Of a stretch of DNA of 64,000 nt, positions 43,927 through 53,537 are shown in pieces; within the stretch, counting starts at the first letter, position 1; the number at the start of each line of letters is the position of its first letter. This stretch comes from Devosia sp. Its GTDB lineage: Bacteria > Pseudomonadota > Alphaproteobacteria > Rhizobiales > Devosiaceae. A program made the translations under genes and the position numbers. The notes under the pieces were generated by a model that was not told the DNA's origin, ran no database searches, and saw only the letters and a program-made list of their open reading frames with translations. Location of the stretch: NCBI RefSeq assembly GCF_028290435.1, contig NZ_JAQGJV010000074.1:248001-312000 (forward strand), in the 5' to 3' direction.

Positions 43927-45294
43927 TTAGACCCGCTCGCGCCAGCGCACGCAATAGGCGTCGAAGCGCGCGGCCTCTAGCGGCCGACGCTCAAGCCCAG
44001 GCGCCGCCGCAGCGTGCGTCCCGCCAAACAGCATGCTCGCGCCCAGGCTCGTCCCGGTCGCGTCTCCCGACGCGTTCACCGGTACACCCGTCAGTCGCGC
44101 CAGTGCCTCCCCGAACAAAGCATTGCGCGCCAACGGTCCCTCGATGACAATCTGCCTGCCGACCCCAGCCAGTCCCAGGCATGCCTGCGTCACCAGCGCC
44201 AGATACAGCGACACTGCCGCCGTCCGCTCGCCCGCGCTGAGTTGATCGGGGCCATTCGTCCATCGGCCGACCGAGCCGGGGAAGGGGCCCACACCCGCCA
44301 TGAAGCTTGGCAATGCCTGCACGTCCTCCGCAATCACCTTAGCGATATCGGCGTCCGTTGGCTCAACCGCCCCCGGCGCCAGCATGTCAAATTCCCGCCC
44401 GCCCATGAACCGCGCCGTCGGCACCGCCCGCCCGAACGCATCGACATTGGCGAGGCTATCCCGGCCCGCATCCAGATGCGTCGTGTCGCCGCCCACTGTC
44501 ATGGCGATTACCCACGTTCCCGTCGACAGGATCGTGAACGGCGCCTCATGCGCCCCCAGATGCGGGATCAGCGACGCGTTGGAATCGTGGATACCGCAGG
44601 TCACCGGCGTGTCACCCGGCAAGCCCGTCGCCGCCGCGATCTCAGGCAAAATTGTCCCCAACACCGAATTGGCCGGCCTCGCCGCCGGAAACAATCCCGT
44701 CCACCCCCGCTCCGCCACCATGCTGGAAAACGCGCCTGTCTGCGGCGCCCACAGATCCGTATGGCACCCCAGCGACGTGACCTCGCTCGCCATCACCCCG
44801 GTCAGCCGCCACGCCCAATATTGCGGATAGGCCAGAATGGCCGTGACTTCGGCAAACCGCTCGCCATGCACTTGCGATTGCCAGAAAATCTGCGCCCCCA
44901 GATTGAGCCCGTTGGGCAGGCGCGGTGACAGGCTCTCGCTGAAATCCGGCCGCACTTTCCCGTAAGCGTCGCTGGTCTCCTCCGGTCCGGCATGCTCGTA
45001 ATCCAGCACCGGCATCGCCAGCCGTTCGCCCGCCATCAGCGCTCCGGTCGCCCCATGCGTGGTGATCGAAATCCCCTCGATTCCGCGTTCGGCGTGAATG
45101 TCCCGCAGGCTCGTGGTAATGAACGCCGCCAGCCGCTCCACATCGGCATGCGGATAAAGCCCATCGCGCCGCACCGTGTTCGGCGTGCTCCGCGCCGCCA
45201 GTTGCGCGCCGCTCTCCGCGTCGATCAACACCACCTTGGCATTGGTCTTGCCGATATCGATCACGGCGATCAAACGGGGTGCGGTCATGGTCAT
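43927..45294 (-). CDS. FGGY-family carbohydrate kinase
   Basis: 'LIAVIDIGKTNAKVVLID', 'ITTHGATGALM', 'GIHDSNASLIPHL', 'LSTGTWVIAM'; longest ORF starts at 45477 but homology begins near 45294/45288. Confidence 0.88.
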   Translation of the reverse strand: MTMTAPRLIAVIDIGKTNAKVVLIDAESGAQLAARSTPNTVRRDGLYPHADVERLAAFITTSLRDIHAERGIEGISITTHGATGALMAGERLAMPVLDYEHAGPEETSDAYGKVRPDFSESLSPRLPNGLNLGAQIFWQSQVHGERFAEVTAILAYPQYWAWRLTGVMASEVTSLGCHTDLWAPQTGAFSSMVAERGWTGLFPAARPANSVLGTILPEIAAATGLPGDTPVTCGIHDSNASLIPHLGAHEAPFTILSTGTWVIAMTVGGDTTHLDAGRDSLANVDAFGRAVPTARFMGGREFDMLAPGAVEPTDADIAKVIAEDVQALPSFMAGVGPFPGSVGRWTNGPDQLSAGERTAAVSLYLALVTQACLGLAGVGRQIVIEGPLARNALFGEALARLTGVPVNASGDATGTSLGASMLFGGTHAAAAPGLERRPLEAARFDAYCVRWRERV

Positions 45295-45430
45295 ACTCGA
45301 CGCTGGATTCGGAACAGCGCGCCAATACCGCACTTTCGCCCGCCGCGCGATAGCTGACATGTTAGTACCTGCAACCCAGCCTTGCCGCTGTGGTCTAGCC
45401 TCCGCCGGCCAAATCCTGTATTTCGGCGCC

Positions 45431-46444
45431 ATGAACGACGCTTTGACCCTCGGCCGCCGCTTTTCCGTTGCCCCCATGATGGACTGGAGTGACCGCTACT
45501 GCCGGTTCCTCCACCGCCAATTGTCGCGCCACGCCCTGCTGTTCACCGAAATGGTCACCAGCGCCGCCATCATGCATGGCGATACCGAGCGCCTCCTGGG
45601 TTTCGATCCCGTCGAGCAGCCCGTCGCCGTGCAACTGGGCGGCTCCGACCCCGCCGAGCTTGCCCGCGCCACCACCATCGCCAGCGCCTTCGGCTATGCC
45701 GAAATCAACCTCAACGTGGGTTGCCCGTCCGACCGGGTGCAGTCCGGCCGCTTCGGCGCCTGCCTGATGGCCGAACCCGATCTGGTCGCCGAATGCGTGC
45801 GCGCCATGCGGGGCGCCACCGATCGCCCCGTCACGGTCAAATGCCGCATCGGCATCGACGATCAGGATACCGAGGAAAGCCTCGACCGCTTCGCCGACGC
45901 CATGGTCGCCGCGGGCGTCGATGCGCTCTATGTCCACGCCCGCAAGGCCTGGCTCAAAGGCCTGTCCCCCAAGGAAAACCGCACCATCCCGCCGCTGGAT
46001 TATGAGCGCGTGCATCGCCTCCACGCGCGCCTGCCCATCCCCACCATGATTAATGGCGGCATCGAAACGCTGGACCAGGCCGAAACCGAACTGACCCACA
46101 TGGACGGCGTCATGCTCGGCCGTGCGCCCTATCACAATCCAATGCTCCTCGCCGATGTCGACGCCCGCATCTTCGGCGACACGGCCGCGCCGATAACTCT
46201 CGACGCCATCATGCACATCATGGCCGATTACGCCGCCCGCGAAATGGCCCGCGGCACTCGCATCAACCAGATCACGCGCCACATGCTGGGCCTCGCCAAT
46301 GGCCTCCCCGGCGCCCGTCAGTTCCGCCAGATTCTCAGCGTTGAAGCCTGCCGCCCGGGCGCTGGGCCCGAAGTGATCGAGCGCGCCCTCGACGCCGTCC
46401 GGCGTCAGTCCGTCAGTTCAAGCGAATTGCTGGTCACCGCATAA
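45431..46444 (+). CDS. dusA: tRNA-dihydrouridine synthase DusA
   Basis: 'RRFSVAPMMDWSDRYCRFLHRQLSRHALLFTEMVTSAAIMHGD', 'EINLNVGCPSDRVQSGRFGACLM'. Confidence 0.95.
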   Translation: MNDALTLGRRFSVAPMMDWSDRYCRFLHRQLSRHALLFTEMVTSAAIMHGDTERLLGFDPVEQPVAVQLGGSDPAELARATTIASAFGYAEINLNVGCPSDRVQSGRFGACLMAEPDLVAECVRAMRGATDRPVTVKCRIGIDDQDTEESLDRFADAMVAAGVDALYVHARKAWLKGLSPKENRTIPPLDYERVHRLHARLPIPTMINGGIETLDQAETELTHMDGVMLGRAPYHNPMLLADVDARIFGDTAAPITLDAIMHIMADYAAREMARGTRINQITRHMLGLANGLPGARQFRQILSVEACRPGAGPEVIERALDAVRRQSVSSSELLVTA

Positions 46445-47091
46445 CGCGTCAGCGTTTCGAGGAACGTCATCCCCAACAGGCTCGTATCCAGCGCCCCTTC
46501 CTCGGCGACAAACGCGCGCACGCCCTTGCGCTTGATTCCGCCCACCTCGATCCCGTCCAGTGACACCCGCGCCGCCTGGCCGGTGCCATTGGCCGTCGAA
46601 ACCGGAATGGTGAACTCCAGCGTCGAGGTATCGATCCCCGCCGCCTTGGCATCCGCCAGCGTCAACACCACAGCGCTGGCGCCGGTGTCGAAAATCATCG
46701 GCGTGGAATGCCCGTTGACGTCCGCCATCAGCTCGAAATGCCCGCCGGGACCGCGCCGGAACGTTGCCGTGCCGCGCTCGTCATCGACCACCGCCACGCT
46801 CGGACGGAATTCCCCCGCAACGCGACCCACCAGCCCGTTCAACTCGTCCCGATAGGCATAGGTCACGCCCGCCAGCGCAAAAATGCCGATCCACAACACC
46901 AGACTCCCCAGCAGTTCCTTCACCCGATGGGACCGCCCGAAAGCACCCCCCGCAAAAATAATCAGAATCAGCACCAGCGGGATGACCTGCGCCGTCTGCA
47001 TCTGCGTCAGTCCGACAAAGCTGCCGGCGTCCGTTCCGACGATCAGCGCCAGCCCGCACGCAACCAGCAGGGCGATCCCAATGAAAATCAT
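46405..47091 (-). CDS. Retropepsin-like (clan AA) aspartic protease
   Basis: 'GHFELMADVNGHSTPMIFDTGASAVVLTLADAKAAGID', DTGAS motif, N-terminal TMs; overlaps dusA tail by 40 bp. Confidence 0.9.
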   Translation of the reverse strand: MIFIGIALLVACGLALIVGTDAGSFVGLTQMQTAQVIPLVLILIIFAGGAFGRSHRVKELLGSLVLWIGIFALAGVTYAYRDELNGLVGRVAGEFRPSVAVVDDERGTATFRRGPGGHFELMADVNGHSTPMIFDTGASAVVLTLADAKAAGIDTSTLEFTIPVSTANGTGQAARVSLDGIEVGGIKRKGVRAFVAEEGALDTSLLGMTFLETLTRYAVTSNSLELTD

Positions 47092-47164
47092 GCCGTAATC
47101 GCCCCGTATTGCGCCTCTGTCCTCAACATAAAGGCACGCGCCGCGGTATTTTCAAGGCGTTAGC

Positions 47165-48007
47165 TCAAACGAACAACAACAGCGCCGTCAGCACCGCGAT
47201 TTCCACCAGCGCCCCCAATGCCCCGATCAGGTCCCCGGTCTGCCCGCCCACCAGCCGCTTGCACCACGCCGTCCAGCCCGTCATGACGCCAACGGCCAGC
47301 ACCACCGCCACCACCAGCGCCAGAACACTCGTCGCCGGCCCACCCAGCACAAACAGCAGCATCAGCGCCAACACCGCACCCACGGCGAAATTGCGCACCC
47401 GCAACTGCCCCACCGTCGCCGCCGCCCCATCCGCCCGCGCCGGCGGCAGCGCCACCGCCAGCCACAGAGCTCCCGACCGTCCAACAATCCCACTGGCCAG
47501 CCAGATCGCCCCCGCCGCCAGCGGATTGACCGCCGCCACGCTCCCAATCCCCACCACGCGCAACACGATAAACAGGCACAGCGCCGCCACCCCATAAGTG
47601 CCGTGCCGGCTATCCTTCATGATCTCCAGACGCCGCTCGCGCGCACTGCCGCCGAATAGCCCATCCGCGCTATCCGCCAACGCATCCTCCGCCATCCCAC
47701 CACCCGCAATCACCGCCGCGCCCACTGCCAGTGCCGCCGCGAAATACGCCGGCAGCCCCAGCAACGCCCCGCCGATCAGCAACAGCGCCGGCAAAATCCC
47801 GATCGCCACGCTCGCCAGCGGCAGCGCCATCGCAATGCGGTTCAAATCCGGCACCTCATGCGGGCTGTCCCCCGTCGGCAGCCGCGAAAAAAACCGCAGC
47901 GCCATCACGAAATCTGCCGCCAGCCCGCCCTCGGGTTTCGCCCCAAGCGGCACATGCGGCTCGCGCACGGCCCCCTCGCCAATGGTCTCACCGCCCTCGT
48001 CGTTCAA
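47165..48007 (-). CDS. cobS: Adenosylcobinamide-GDP ribazoletransferase CobS (start uncertain)
   Basis: 'MALRFFSRLPTG', 'GGGMAEDALADSADGLFGGSARERRLEIMKDSRHGTYG'; ORF open to 48082; TTG 48007 or internal ATG 47905 possible. Confidence 0.9.
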   Translation of the reverse strand: MNDEGGETIGEGAVREPHVPLGAKPEGGLAADFVMALRFFSRLPTGDSPHEVPDLNRIAMALPLASVAIGILPALLLIGGALLGLPAYFAAALAVGAAVIAGGGMAEDALADSADGLFGGSARERRLEIMKDSRHGTYGVAALCLFIVLRVVGIGSVAAVNPLAAGAIWLASGIVGRSGALWLAVALPPARADGAAATVGQLRVRNFAVGAVLALMLLFVLGGPATSVLALVVAVVLAVGVMTGWTAWCKRLVGGQTGDLIGALGALVEIAVLTALLLFV

Positions 48008-48072
48008 TTGCTTTTCCCGCCCGATTGCGCCACAAGATCGCACCTTCCTAACACCATCACGCCGGACCTGCC

Positions 48073-49098
48073 ATGTCAGCAAATCTGCACGCCGCCTATG
48101 CCGATGTCCTCGAATTGCTGACCATCGTCCCCGATGGCGACGAGGCCGCCGTGACGGCCGTGCAGGCCCGCGATGCGCAATTGACCAAGCCCCCCGGCTC
48201 GCTCGGCCAGCTCGAAAAACTGGTCGAATTTCTCGCCCGCTGGCAGGGCCGCGCCAAGCCGCGCCTCGATAATCCCATGGTCACCATCTTCGCCGGCAAT
48301 CACGGGGTCACCGATCAGGGCGTCTCCGCTTTTCCGCGCGAAGTCACCGCCCAGATGGTCGCCAATTTCACCAATGGCGGCGCCGCCATCTCGCAGATCT
48401 GCGCCCTGCACGAGATCAACTTGCGTGTGTTCGAACTGGCGCTCGAACTCCCCACCGGCGACATCACGAAGGAAGCTGCGCTCGACGACAAGATGTGCGC
48501 CGCCACCATCGCCTATGGCATGGAAGCCATCGCCGGCAAGCCCGACCTGATCTGCATCGGCGAAATGGGCATCGGCAACACCACCGTCGCAGCCGCCATA
48601 TATGCCGCGCTCTATGGCGGCACTGGCGCCGATTGGGTCGGCCGCGGCACCGGCGTCGACGACGCAGGCCTGGCCCGCAAAGCCAACGCTGTCGATCGCG
48701 CGCTAGCCTTCCATGGCGACGCCCTCAACCATCCCCTCGCCATCCTCGCCCGCGTCGGCGGCCGCGAAATCGCCGCCATGCTCGGCGCGCTTCTCGCCGC
48801 CCGCCACCAGAAAGTCCCGGTCATCATCGACGGCTTCGTCGCCACCGCCGCCGCCGCCATCGCCCACGCCGTTAATCCAGCCGCCATCGACCACTGCATT
48901 TTCGCCCACGTCTCCGCCGAAGGCGGCCACGCCCGCGCCCTCGCCGCCATGGGCCAAACCGGACTGCTCGATCTGGGCATGCGCCTGGGGGAGGGCAGTG
49001 GCGCCGCACTGGCCGCCGTGCTGGCCAAAACTGCCCTGCACCTGCACAACAACATGGCCACCTTCGAAAGCGCCGCCGTCAGCGGCAAGGAAGGCTGA
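48073..49098 (+). CDS. cobT: Nicotinate-nucleotide--dimethylbenzimidazole phosphoribosyltransferase CobT
   Basis: 'LTKPPGSLGQLEKLVEFLARWQG', 'TIFAGNHGVTDQGVSAFP', 'CIGEMGIGNTTVAAAI'. Confidence 0.96.
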   Translation: MSANLHAAYADVLELLTIVPDGDEAAVTAVQARDAQLTKPPGSLGQLEKLVEFLARWQGRAKPRLDNPMVTIFAGNHGVTDQGVSAFPREVTAQMVANFTNGGAAISQICALHEINLRVFELALELPTGDITKEAALDDKMCAATIAYGMEAIAGKPDLICIGEMGIGNTTVAAAIYAALYGGTGADWVGRGTGVDDAGLARKANAVDRALAFHGDALNHPLAILARVGGREIAAMLGALLAARHQKVPVIIDGFVATAAAAIAHAVNPAAIDHCIFAHVSAEGGHARALAAMGQTGLLDLGMRLGEGSGAALAAVLAKTALHLHNNMATFESAAVSGKEG

Positions 49099-49174
49099 CG
49101 GTCCTGCCATTGCCTGTCAGCATGCCCTGCTAGGCATTCTCCGCGATCACCGTATCGCCGAGAAGGGACTGCCT

Positions 49175-49501
49175 ATGCACGATTTGATCCATCGCCTGAT
49201 CGCGGCAACCAACGCCTTCGACGTCAAAGCCGCGCTGGAGTTATTTGCGCGAGATGCGGTGATCGACGACGTTTCCGTGGGCCAAACGTTTGCAGGCTTG
49301 GCCGGTGTCCGTCGATATCTCGAACAATTCTTTGTCGGCTACCACACCGTCAGCAAGGTGCTCTCGATCGATCCACATGGCGATAACCGGGCACTGGTTC
49401 GCCTCGATTTCACCGGCGATTTCGGCCACGAGACCGGCCGCCTGGATGTGACCACCAATACCGACGGGCTCATCGCCGCCATCGACGCCGACCTCGATTA
49501 G
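49175..49501 (+). CDS. NTF2-like/SnoaL-like small protein
   Basis: 'MHDLIHRLIAATNAFDVKAALELFARDAVIDDVSVGQTFAGLAGVRRYLEQFF'. Confidence 0.7.
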   Translation: MHDLIHRLIAATNAFDVKAALELFARDAVIDDVSVGQTFAGLAGVRRYLEQFFVGYHTVSKVLSIDPHGDNRALVRLDFTGDFGHETGRLDVTTNTDGLIAAIDADLD

Positions 49502-49504
49502 GCC

Positions 49505-51037
49505 CTAGCCAGCTTCCGAGAAAATCTCCAGCCGGTTGCGCTTCTCCACCACCGGCGCCAGCGCATCCATCACCCGCGCCCGCGGAAACGTGCCGATAAC
49601 TTCGGTGCCGAAGCGCAGTTTGGAGAACAGGTCGAACCGGCCCTGATGCAGGTCCATGATCTTCTGCACGATCGGCAGGCCCAGGCCTGCGCCTTGTTCG
49701 GCGGTCTTTTGTGCCAGCGAGCCCTGGCCGAACGAGGACAGCACCGTGGAAATTTCGTCCTCGGGAATGCCCGGGCCGTTGTCCTTGACCGAAACCATCT
49801 GCCCGCCATCGACGCTGCGGGTCACCATCAGCGTCACCTTGCCGTGCTGCGGGGTGAACTTGATGGCGTTGGACAATAGGTTCAGCACCACCTGGCGGAT
49901 GGCGCGCTCGTCGCCCCACAGTTTCGGCAGGTTGTTGCCGAACGTATAGACCAGCTCAATCCCCTTGGACTTGGCGCGCAGCTCCATCATGCGGCGGCAG
50001 TCCTCGGCGATATCGACCAGCGACACCACTTCCTCGTTCAGCTCATACTTGCCCGCCTCGATGCGGCTCAGGTCGAGCAGCTCGTTGATCAGGTTCAGCA
50101 GGTGCTGCCCGCTGGAATGAATGTCCCCCGCATATTCCTTATATTGCGGCACCTGATGGGGCCCCAGCAATTCCGATTTCAGCACTTCGGAAAAGCCAAT
50201 AATGGCATTCAGCGGCGTGCGCAGCTCATGGCTCATCGTGGCAAGAAACTGCGATTTGGCGATGTTGGCCTGCTCGGCATGGCGCCGCGCCTCGTCCGAC
50301 ATGTGCCGGGCTTCTTCCAGCTCGCTGATCAGGGAGTCTTTTTCCGATTGGTGGGTGATGGTTTCCAGTTCCGACGCGTGCAACTGCCGCGCGAGGTAGA
50401 CGAAGAAGATCTCGCCAAAGATCGCGACGGCGCCGAGCGTATAGTTCAGCGTGCCGCCCAGTGCGATCAGGTTGATCGATACCGTCAGCGTGACCGGCAG
50501 TGTGCTCATCAGGGTCGCGGGGGGTAGCGTATTGGTGGCTACCGCGTTGGCGGCGACGCCGACCAGCACCATGGCGAACATAACGGGCGTCAGCTCGGCC
50601 GGATCCGCCACCAAGGTGAACAGCGCCAGCAGCGACCATGCCAGCCCATAAACGGTTTCGCCGAACACGAAGCTGGTCGTCCACTGACCGGCATTGAACT
50701 TGGATGGATCGCTCGATTTGAACCTCTGCGCCATCAGCACCAGCGTCAACAGGCTGATCAGCACCATCCCGGCCCAGAGCGCGGTGAAGATCGCCGGCAC
50801 CCAGAAGCTGGAAACGAAGGCCAGGATACCCACGATCGCGGCGATCGGCAGGGCCGATGCCAGGCGCGAGCTGGCATAGTCGTGCATCAGTTCGAAATCA
50901 TAGGAGGCGCGCGTGCCTGAGCTGGATGTCAGGCGCTGGCGCGCGTCGAGCACGGTTTTGTTGGCGGTGCGCTTGCTGTCCCGCCCCATCAGGGAACGGA
51001 CGTCCGCATCGATGTCAGCCGGCTGGGACGGCATCAA
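49505..51037 (-). CDS. Membrane sensor histidine kinase
   Basis: Multi-TM N-terminus, HisKA 'LATMSHELRTPLNAIIGFSEVLKSE', HATPase 'NLLSNAIKFTPQHGKV...DNGPGIP'. Confidence 0.93.
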   Translation of the reverse strand: MMPSQPADIDADVRSLMGRDSKRTANKTVLDARQRLTSSSGTRASYDFELMHDYASSRLASALPIAAIVGILAFVSSFWVPAIFTALWAGMVLISLLTLVLMAQRFKSSDPSKFNAGQWTTSFVFGETVYGLAWSLLALFTLVADPAELTPVMFAMVLVGVAANAVATNTLPPATLMSTLPVTLTVSINLIALGGTLNYTLGAVAIFGEIFFVYLARQLHASELETITHQSEKDSLISELEEARHMSDEARRHAEQANIAKSQFLATMSHELRTPLNAIIGFSEVLKSELLGPHQVPQYKEYAGDIHSSGQHLLNLINELLDLSRIEAGKYELNEEVVSLVDIAEDCRRMMELRAKSKGIELVYTFGNNLPKLWGDERAIRQVVLNLLSNAIKFTPQHGKVTLMVTRSVDGGQMVSVKDNGPGIPEDEISTVLSSFGQGSLAQKTAEQGAGLGLPIVQKIMDLHQGRFDLFSKLRFGTEVIGTFPRARVMDALAPVVEKRNRLEIFSEAG

Positions 51038-51239
51038 ACTCTTACTCGTTACTAAAAGCCGCGAACAGGGTACGCATTCGCACGGGATATCAAATCAGCT
51101 CGGGTCGAATCAAAACGGCGGAAGCGCGAACCCCGCCATTTGCAGCCGGGCACCACCGGAATATCGGCAGACCTTGGGCTGGTGAATAAACACTAGCGAT
51201 GCGTAGTTAACGGGCGGTGAAGTGCGGCTATCAAACCTC

Positions 51240-51791
51240 ATGCACGGGCGACCTTTTCGCGGCCGTTTTGGTGCCGTGCTGGCGATTCTGATTTTGGCGG
51301 CCTGCGCGCTGCTGGTTGACCGGCTGACGCCTGCCGAGCCGCCGGTCTCCGGCCGCGCGCGGATCAGCGACGGCGACAGCTTTCACCTGGGCGACGAACG
51401 CATTCGCCTCCTGGGCATCGACGCGCCCGAACTCGACCAGACCTGCGCCGATGCCCAGGGCCGCGACTGGACCTGTGGCCGCAGGGCGCGTGAAAAGCTG
51501 GTCGCGCTCGTCGCAGGAAAGTCACCGCTCTGCCAACCGGACGGGCATGATCGCTTCGGGCGCATCCTCGCCACCTGCAGCGTCAATGGGCACGATCTGG
51601 GTGCCCAAATGGTCGAGGCGGGCCTCGCCATCTCATCAGATGATTACGGCCACGAGGAGAGCGCCGCACGCAGTGCCAAACGCGGCCTCTGGGCTGGCAC
51701 ATTCGATTCCCCGCGCAGCTGGCGCGACCGGCACGGGCGCGAAGCTGAAACCAATGCCGGCTGGGACTGGCTGCCGCGCTTCTTGAGGTAA
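51240..51791 (+). CDS. Thermonuclease (SNase)-like protein
   Basis: 'ISDGDSFHLGDERIRLLGIDAPELDQTC', 'DRFGRILATCSVNGHDLGAQMVEAGLA'. Confidence 0.88.
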   Translation: MHGRPFRGRFGAVLAILILAACALLVDRLTPAEPPVSGRARISDGDSFHLGDERIRLLGIDAPELDQTCADAQGRDWTCGRRAREKLVALVAGKSPLCQPDGHDRFGRILATCSVNGHDLGAQMVEAGLAISSDDYGHEESAARSAKRGLWAGTFDSPRSWRDRHGREAETNAGWDWLPRFLR

Positions 51792-51836
51792 ACGGCGAAA
51801 AGGTATCGGCCCCCCACACCCAATCCCCGCACCCGT

Positions 51837-51916
51837 GTCATCACCGGGCTTGTCCCGGTGATCCATCTTCCCCACGCACAGAAAGCTGGATTGCCGTGAC
51901 AAGCCCTGCAATGACG
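51837..51916. repeat. Palindromic intergenic repeat (family B, copy 1)
   Basis: gtcatcaccgggcttgtcccggtgatccat ... ctggattgccgtgacaagccctgcaatgacggc; arms self-complementary. Confidence 0.75.
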
Positions 51917-52054
51917 GCGGGGCGGGCAGGTGTCTCGGCCCACGACGCTTCTAACAAAAACTTAAGAAAACCGGCGAACTTTGCATTCGCGCATTTCACG
52001 CAAGATTATTGCGCGCAAACAGGAAATGTGGCACTCATTAAGAAAATTGACGAA

Positions 52055-52086
52055 GATTTCGCGCTAATGCCGAAATCTGATTTCGG
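52055..52086 (+). promoter_or_regulatory. Alternative stem-loops in the leader of the Lrp gene
   Basis: gatttcg (52055-52061), cgaaatc (52071-52077), gatttcg (52079-52085); the central segment can pair with either neighbour. Confidence 0.5.
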
Positions 52087-52090
52087 GGGC

Positions 52091-52579
52091 ATGATGGCGC
52101 TGGACAAGATAGATCGCAAGATTCTCACACTGCTGCAGAAGGATGCCACCATGCCGGTGGCCGAAATCGGCCGCAAAGTCGGCCTGTCCACCACGCCATG
52201 CTGGCGCCGCATCCAGAAGATGGAAGAAGACGGTGTTATCAAGCGCCGCGTCGCCGTGCTCGACCCGGCCAAGGTCAATGCCGGTGTCACCGTGTTCGTC
52301 TCCGTCAAAACCAACGAGCACAGTGAGGGTTGGCTGCGCAAGTTCGCGACGGTCGTTGAGGATTTCCCAGAGGTCGTCGAATTCTACCGCATGAGCGGGG
52401 ACGTGGATTATCTGCTGCGCATCGTCGTGCCCGATATCGGCGCCTATGACAGCTTTTACAAAAAGCTGATCGCCAAGATCGCGCTGACCGATGTCAGCTC
52501 GTCCTTCGCCATGGAGCAGATCAAGTACACCACGGCCCTGCCGCTCGATTACGCCCTCATCACCGACGATGACAAATGA
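52091..52579 (+). CDS. Lrp/AsnC family transcriptional regulator
   Basis: 'MMALDKIDRKILTLLQKDATMPVAEIGRKVGLSTTPCWRRIQKMEEDGVIKRRVAVLDPAKV'; start at 52091 or 52094. Confidence 0.93.
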   Translation: MMALDKIDRKILTLLQKDATMPVAEIGRKVGLSTTPCWRRIQKMEEDGVIKRRVAVLDPAKVNAGVTVFVSVKTNEHSEGWLRKFATVVEDFPEVVEFYRMSGDVDYLLRIVVPDIGAYDSFYKKLIAKIALTDVSSSFAMEQIKYTTALPLDYALITDDDK

Positions 52580-52980
52580 CGGAACTGCTTGGCTTCGAAC
52601 ATATCGGCATGACGTCGGGCGATCTGGATCGTACCATTGCCTTCTATTGCGGCTTGCTGGGGTTCAAACTGGTCTTGCGCAAGCCGCAGATCAAAGGCGA
52701 AGCCGCGTTCCTCGACGCCGGCGGCGGCATGCTCGAAGTCTTCGCGCCCGGTCCCGTTGATGCTGTGCGCGATGTACCGCCGCATGAGGCCGGCGTTCGC
52801 CACCTCACCTTCGCCTTCACCGATATCGGCGTCATGATCGAGAAGCTGGCCGCTGCCGGCGTCGAAATCATCGAACAGCCGCGCATCGCCCACAACAAGG
52901 AGATGTTCAAACGCGTCTCCTTCGTCCGCGATCCCGACGGCATCATCATCGAACTCGTGGAACGCGCCGACGGCAGGTGA
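52576..52980 (+). CDS. VOC (glyoxalase-like) family protein
   Basis: 'GFEHIGMTSGDLDRTIAFYCGLLGFKLV', 'FVRDPDGIIIELVER'; 4-bp overlap with lrp. Confidence 0.9.
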   Translation: MTELLGFEHIGMTSGDLDRTIAFYCGLLGFKLVLRKPQIKGEAAFLDAGGGMLEVFAPGPVDAVRDVPPHEAGVRHLTFAFTDIGVMIEKLAAAGVEIIEQPRIAHNKEMFKRVSFVRDPDGIIIELVERADGR

Positions 52981-53032
52981 GGGCTTAGAGCCATAGCATC
53001 AAGCTTCGGAGTGGACTGTGTATCTCTGCACC

Positions 53033-53111
53033 GTCACCACCGGGCTTATCCCGGTGGTCCATGGGGCGCGGCAGGATCGCTGGATTGCCCGGACAAGCTG
53101 GGCGATGACCG
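53033..53111. repeat. Palindromic intergenic repeat (family B, copy 2)
   Basis: gtcaccaccgggcttatcccggtggtccat ... ctggattgcccggacaagctgggcgatgacc, clearly related to 51837-51916. Confidence 0.75.
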
Positions 53112-53136
53112 CAACCTAGGATACCGTACCTTGCCC

Positions 53137-53532
53137 CTACTGCAAATTCTGCGGCAGCCCATCCGTAATGTCGTAATAGTCGCCCTTGTCGGCCACGAAG
53201 ATGTGGTAGGCGAGCTTGGTATTGGTTGGCGTATCGAACGCGCCCATCATGATGCCGATCCAATCCAGCGCCGGCGGATCGAAGAACAGCGACGAACCGC
53301 AGACCGAGCAAAATCCGCGCCGCACGTTCTCCGACGATTGAAACCAGGTCAACTTGTCTTCCCCGGCAACGGTAACAGCCGAGCGCGGTACGTCCGTCCC
53401 CGCTTCATAATGTCCCGTATGCTTGCGACACATCGAACAGTGGCAAGCATTTGGTGCGGGCAACTCGCCCTTGACCTCGAAACGCACGCCGCCGCACAGG
53501 CACGATCCTTTGTGCACGATTTCCGCAGTCAA
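53137..53532 (-). CDS. GFA family (formaldehyde-activating enzyme-like) protein
   Basis: 'GSCLCGGVRFEVKGELPAPNACHCSMCRKHTGHYEAG', 'RGFCSVCGSSLFF' zinc-binding Cys pattern. Confidence 0.93.
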   Translation of the reverse strand: MTAEIVHKGSCLCGGVRFEVKGELPAPNACHCSMCRKHTGHYEAGTDVPRSAVTVAGEDKLTWFQSSENVRRGFCSVCGSSLFFDPPALDWIGIMMGAFDTPTNTKLAYHIFVADKGDYYDITDGLPQNLQ

Positions 53533-53537
53533 TTGGC

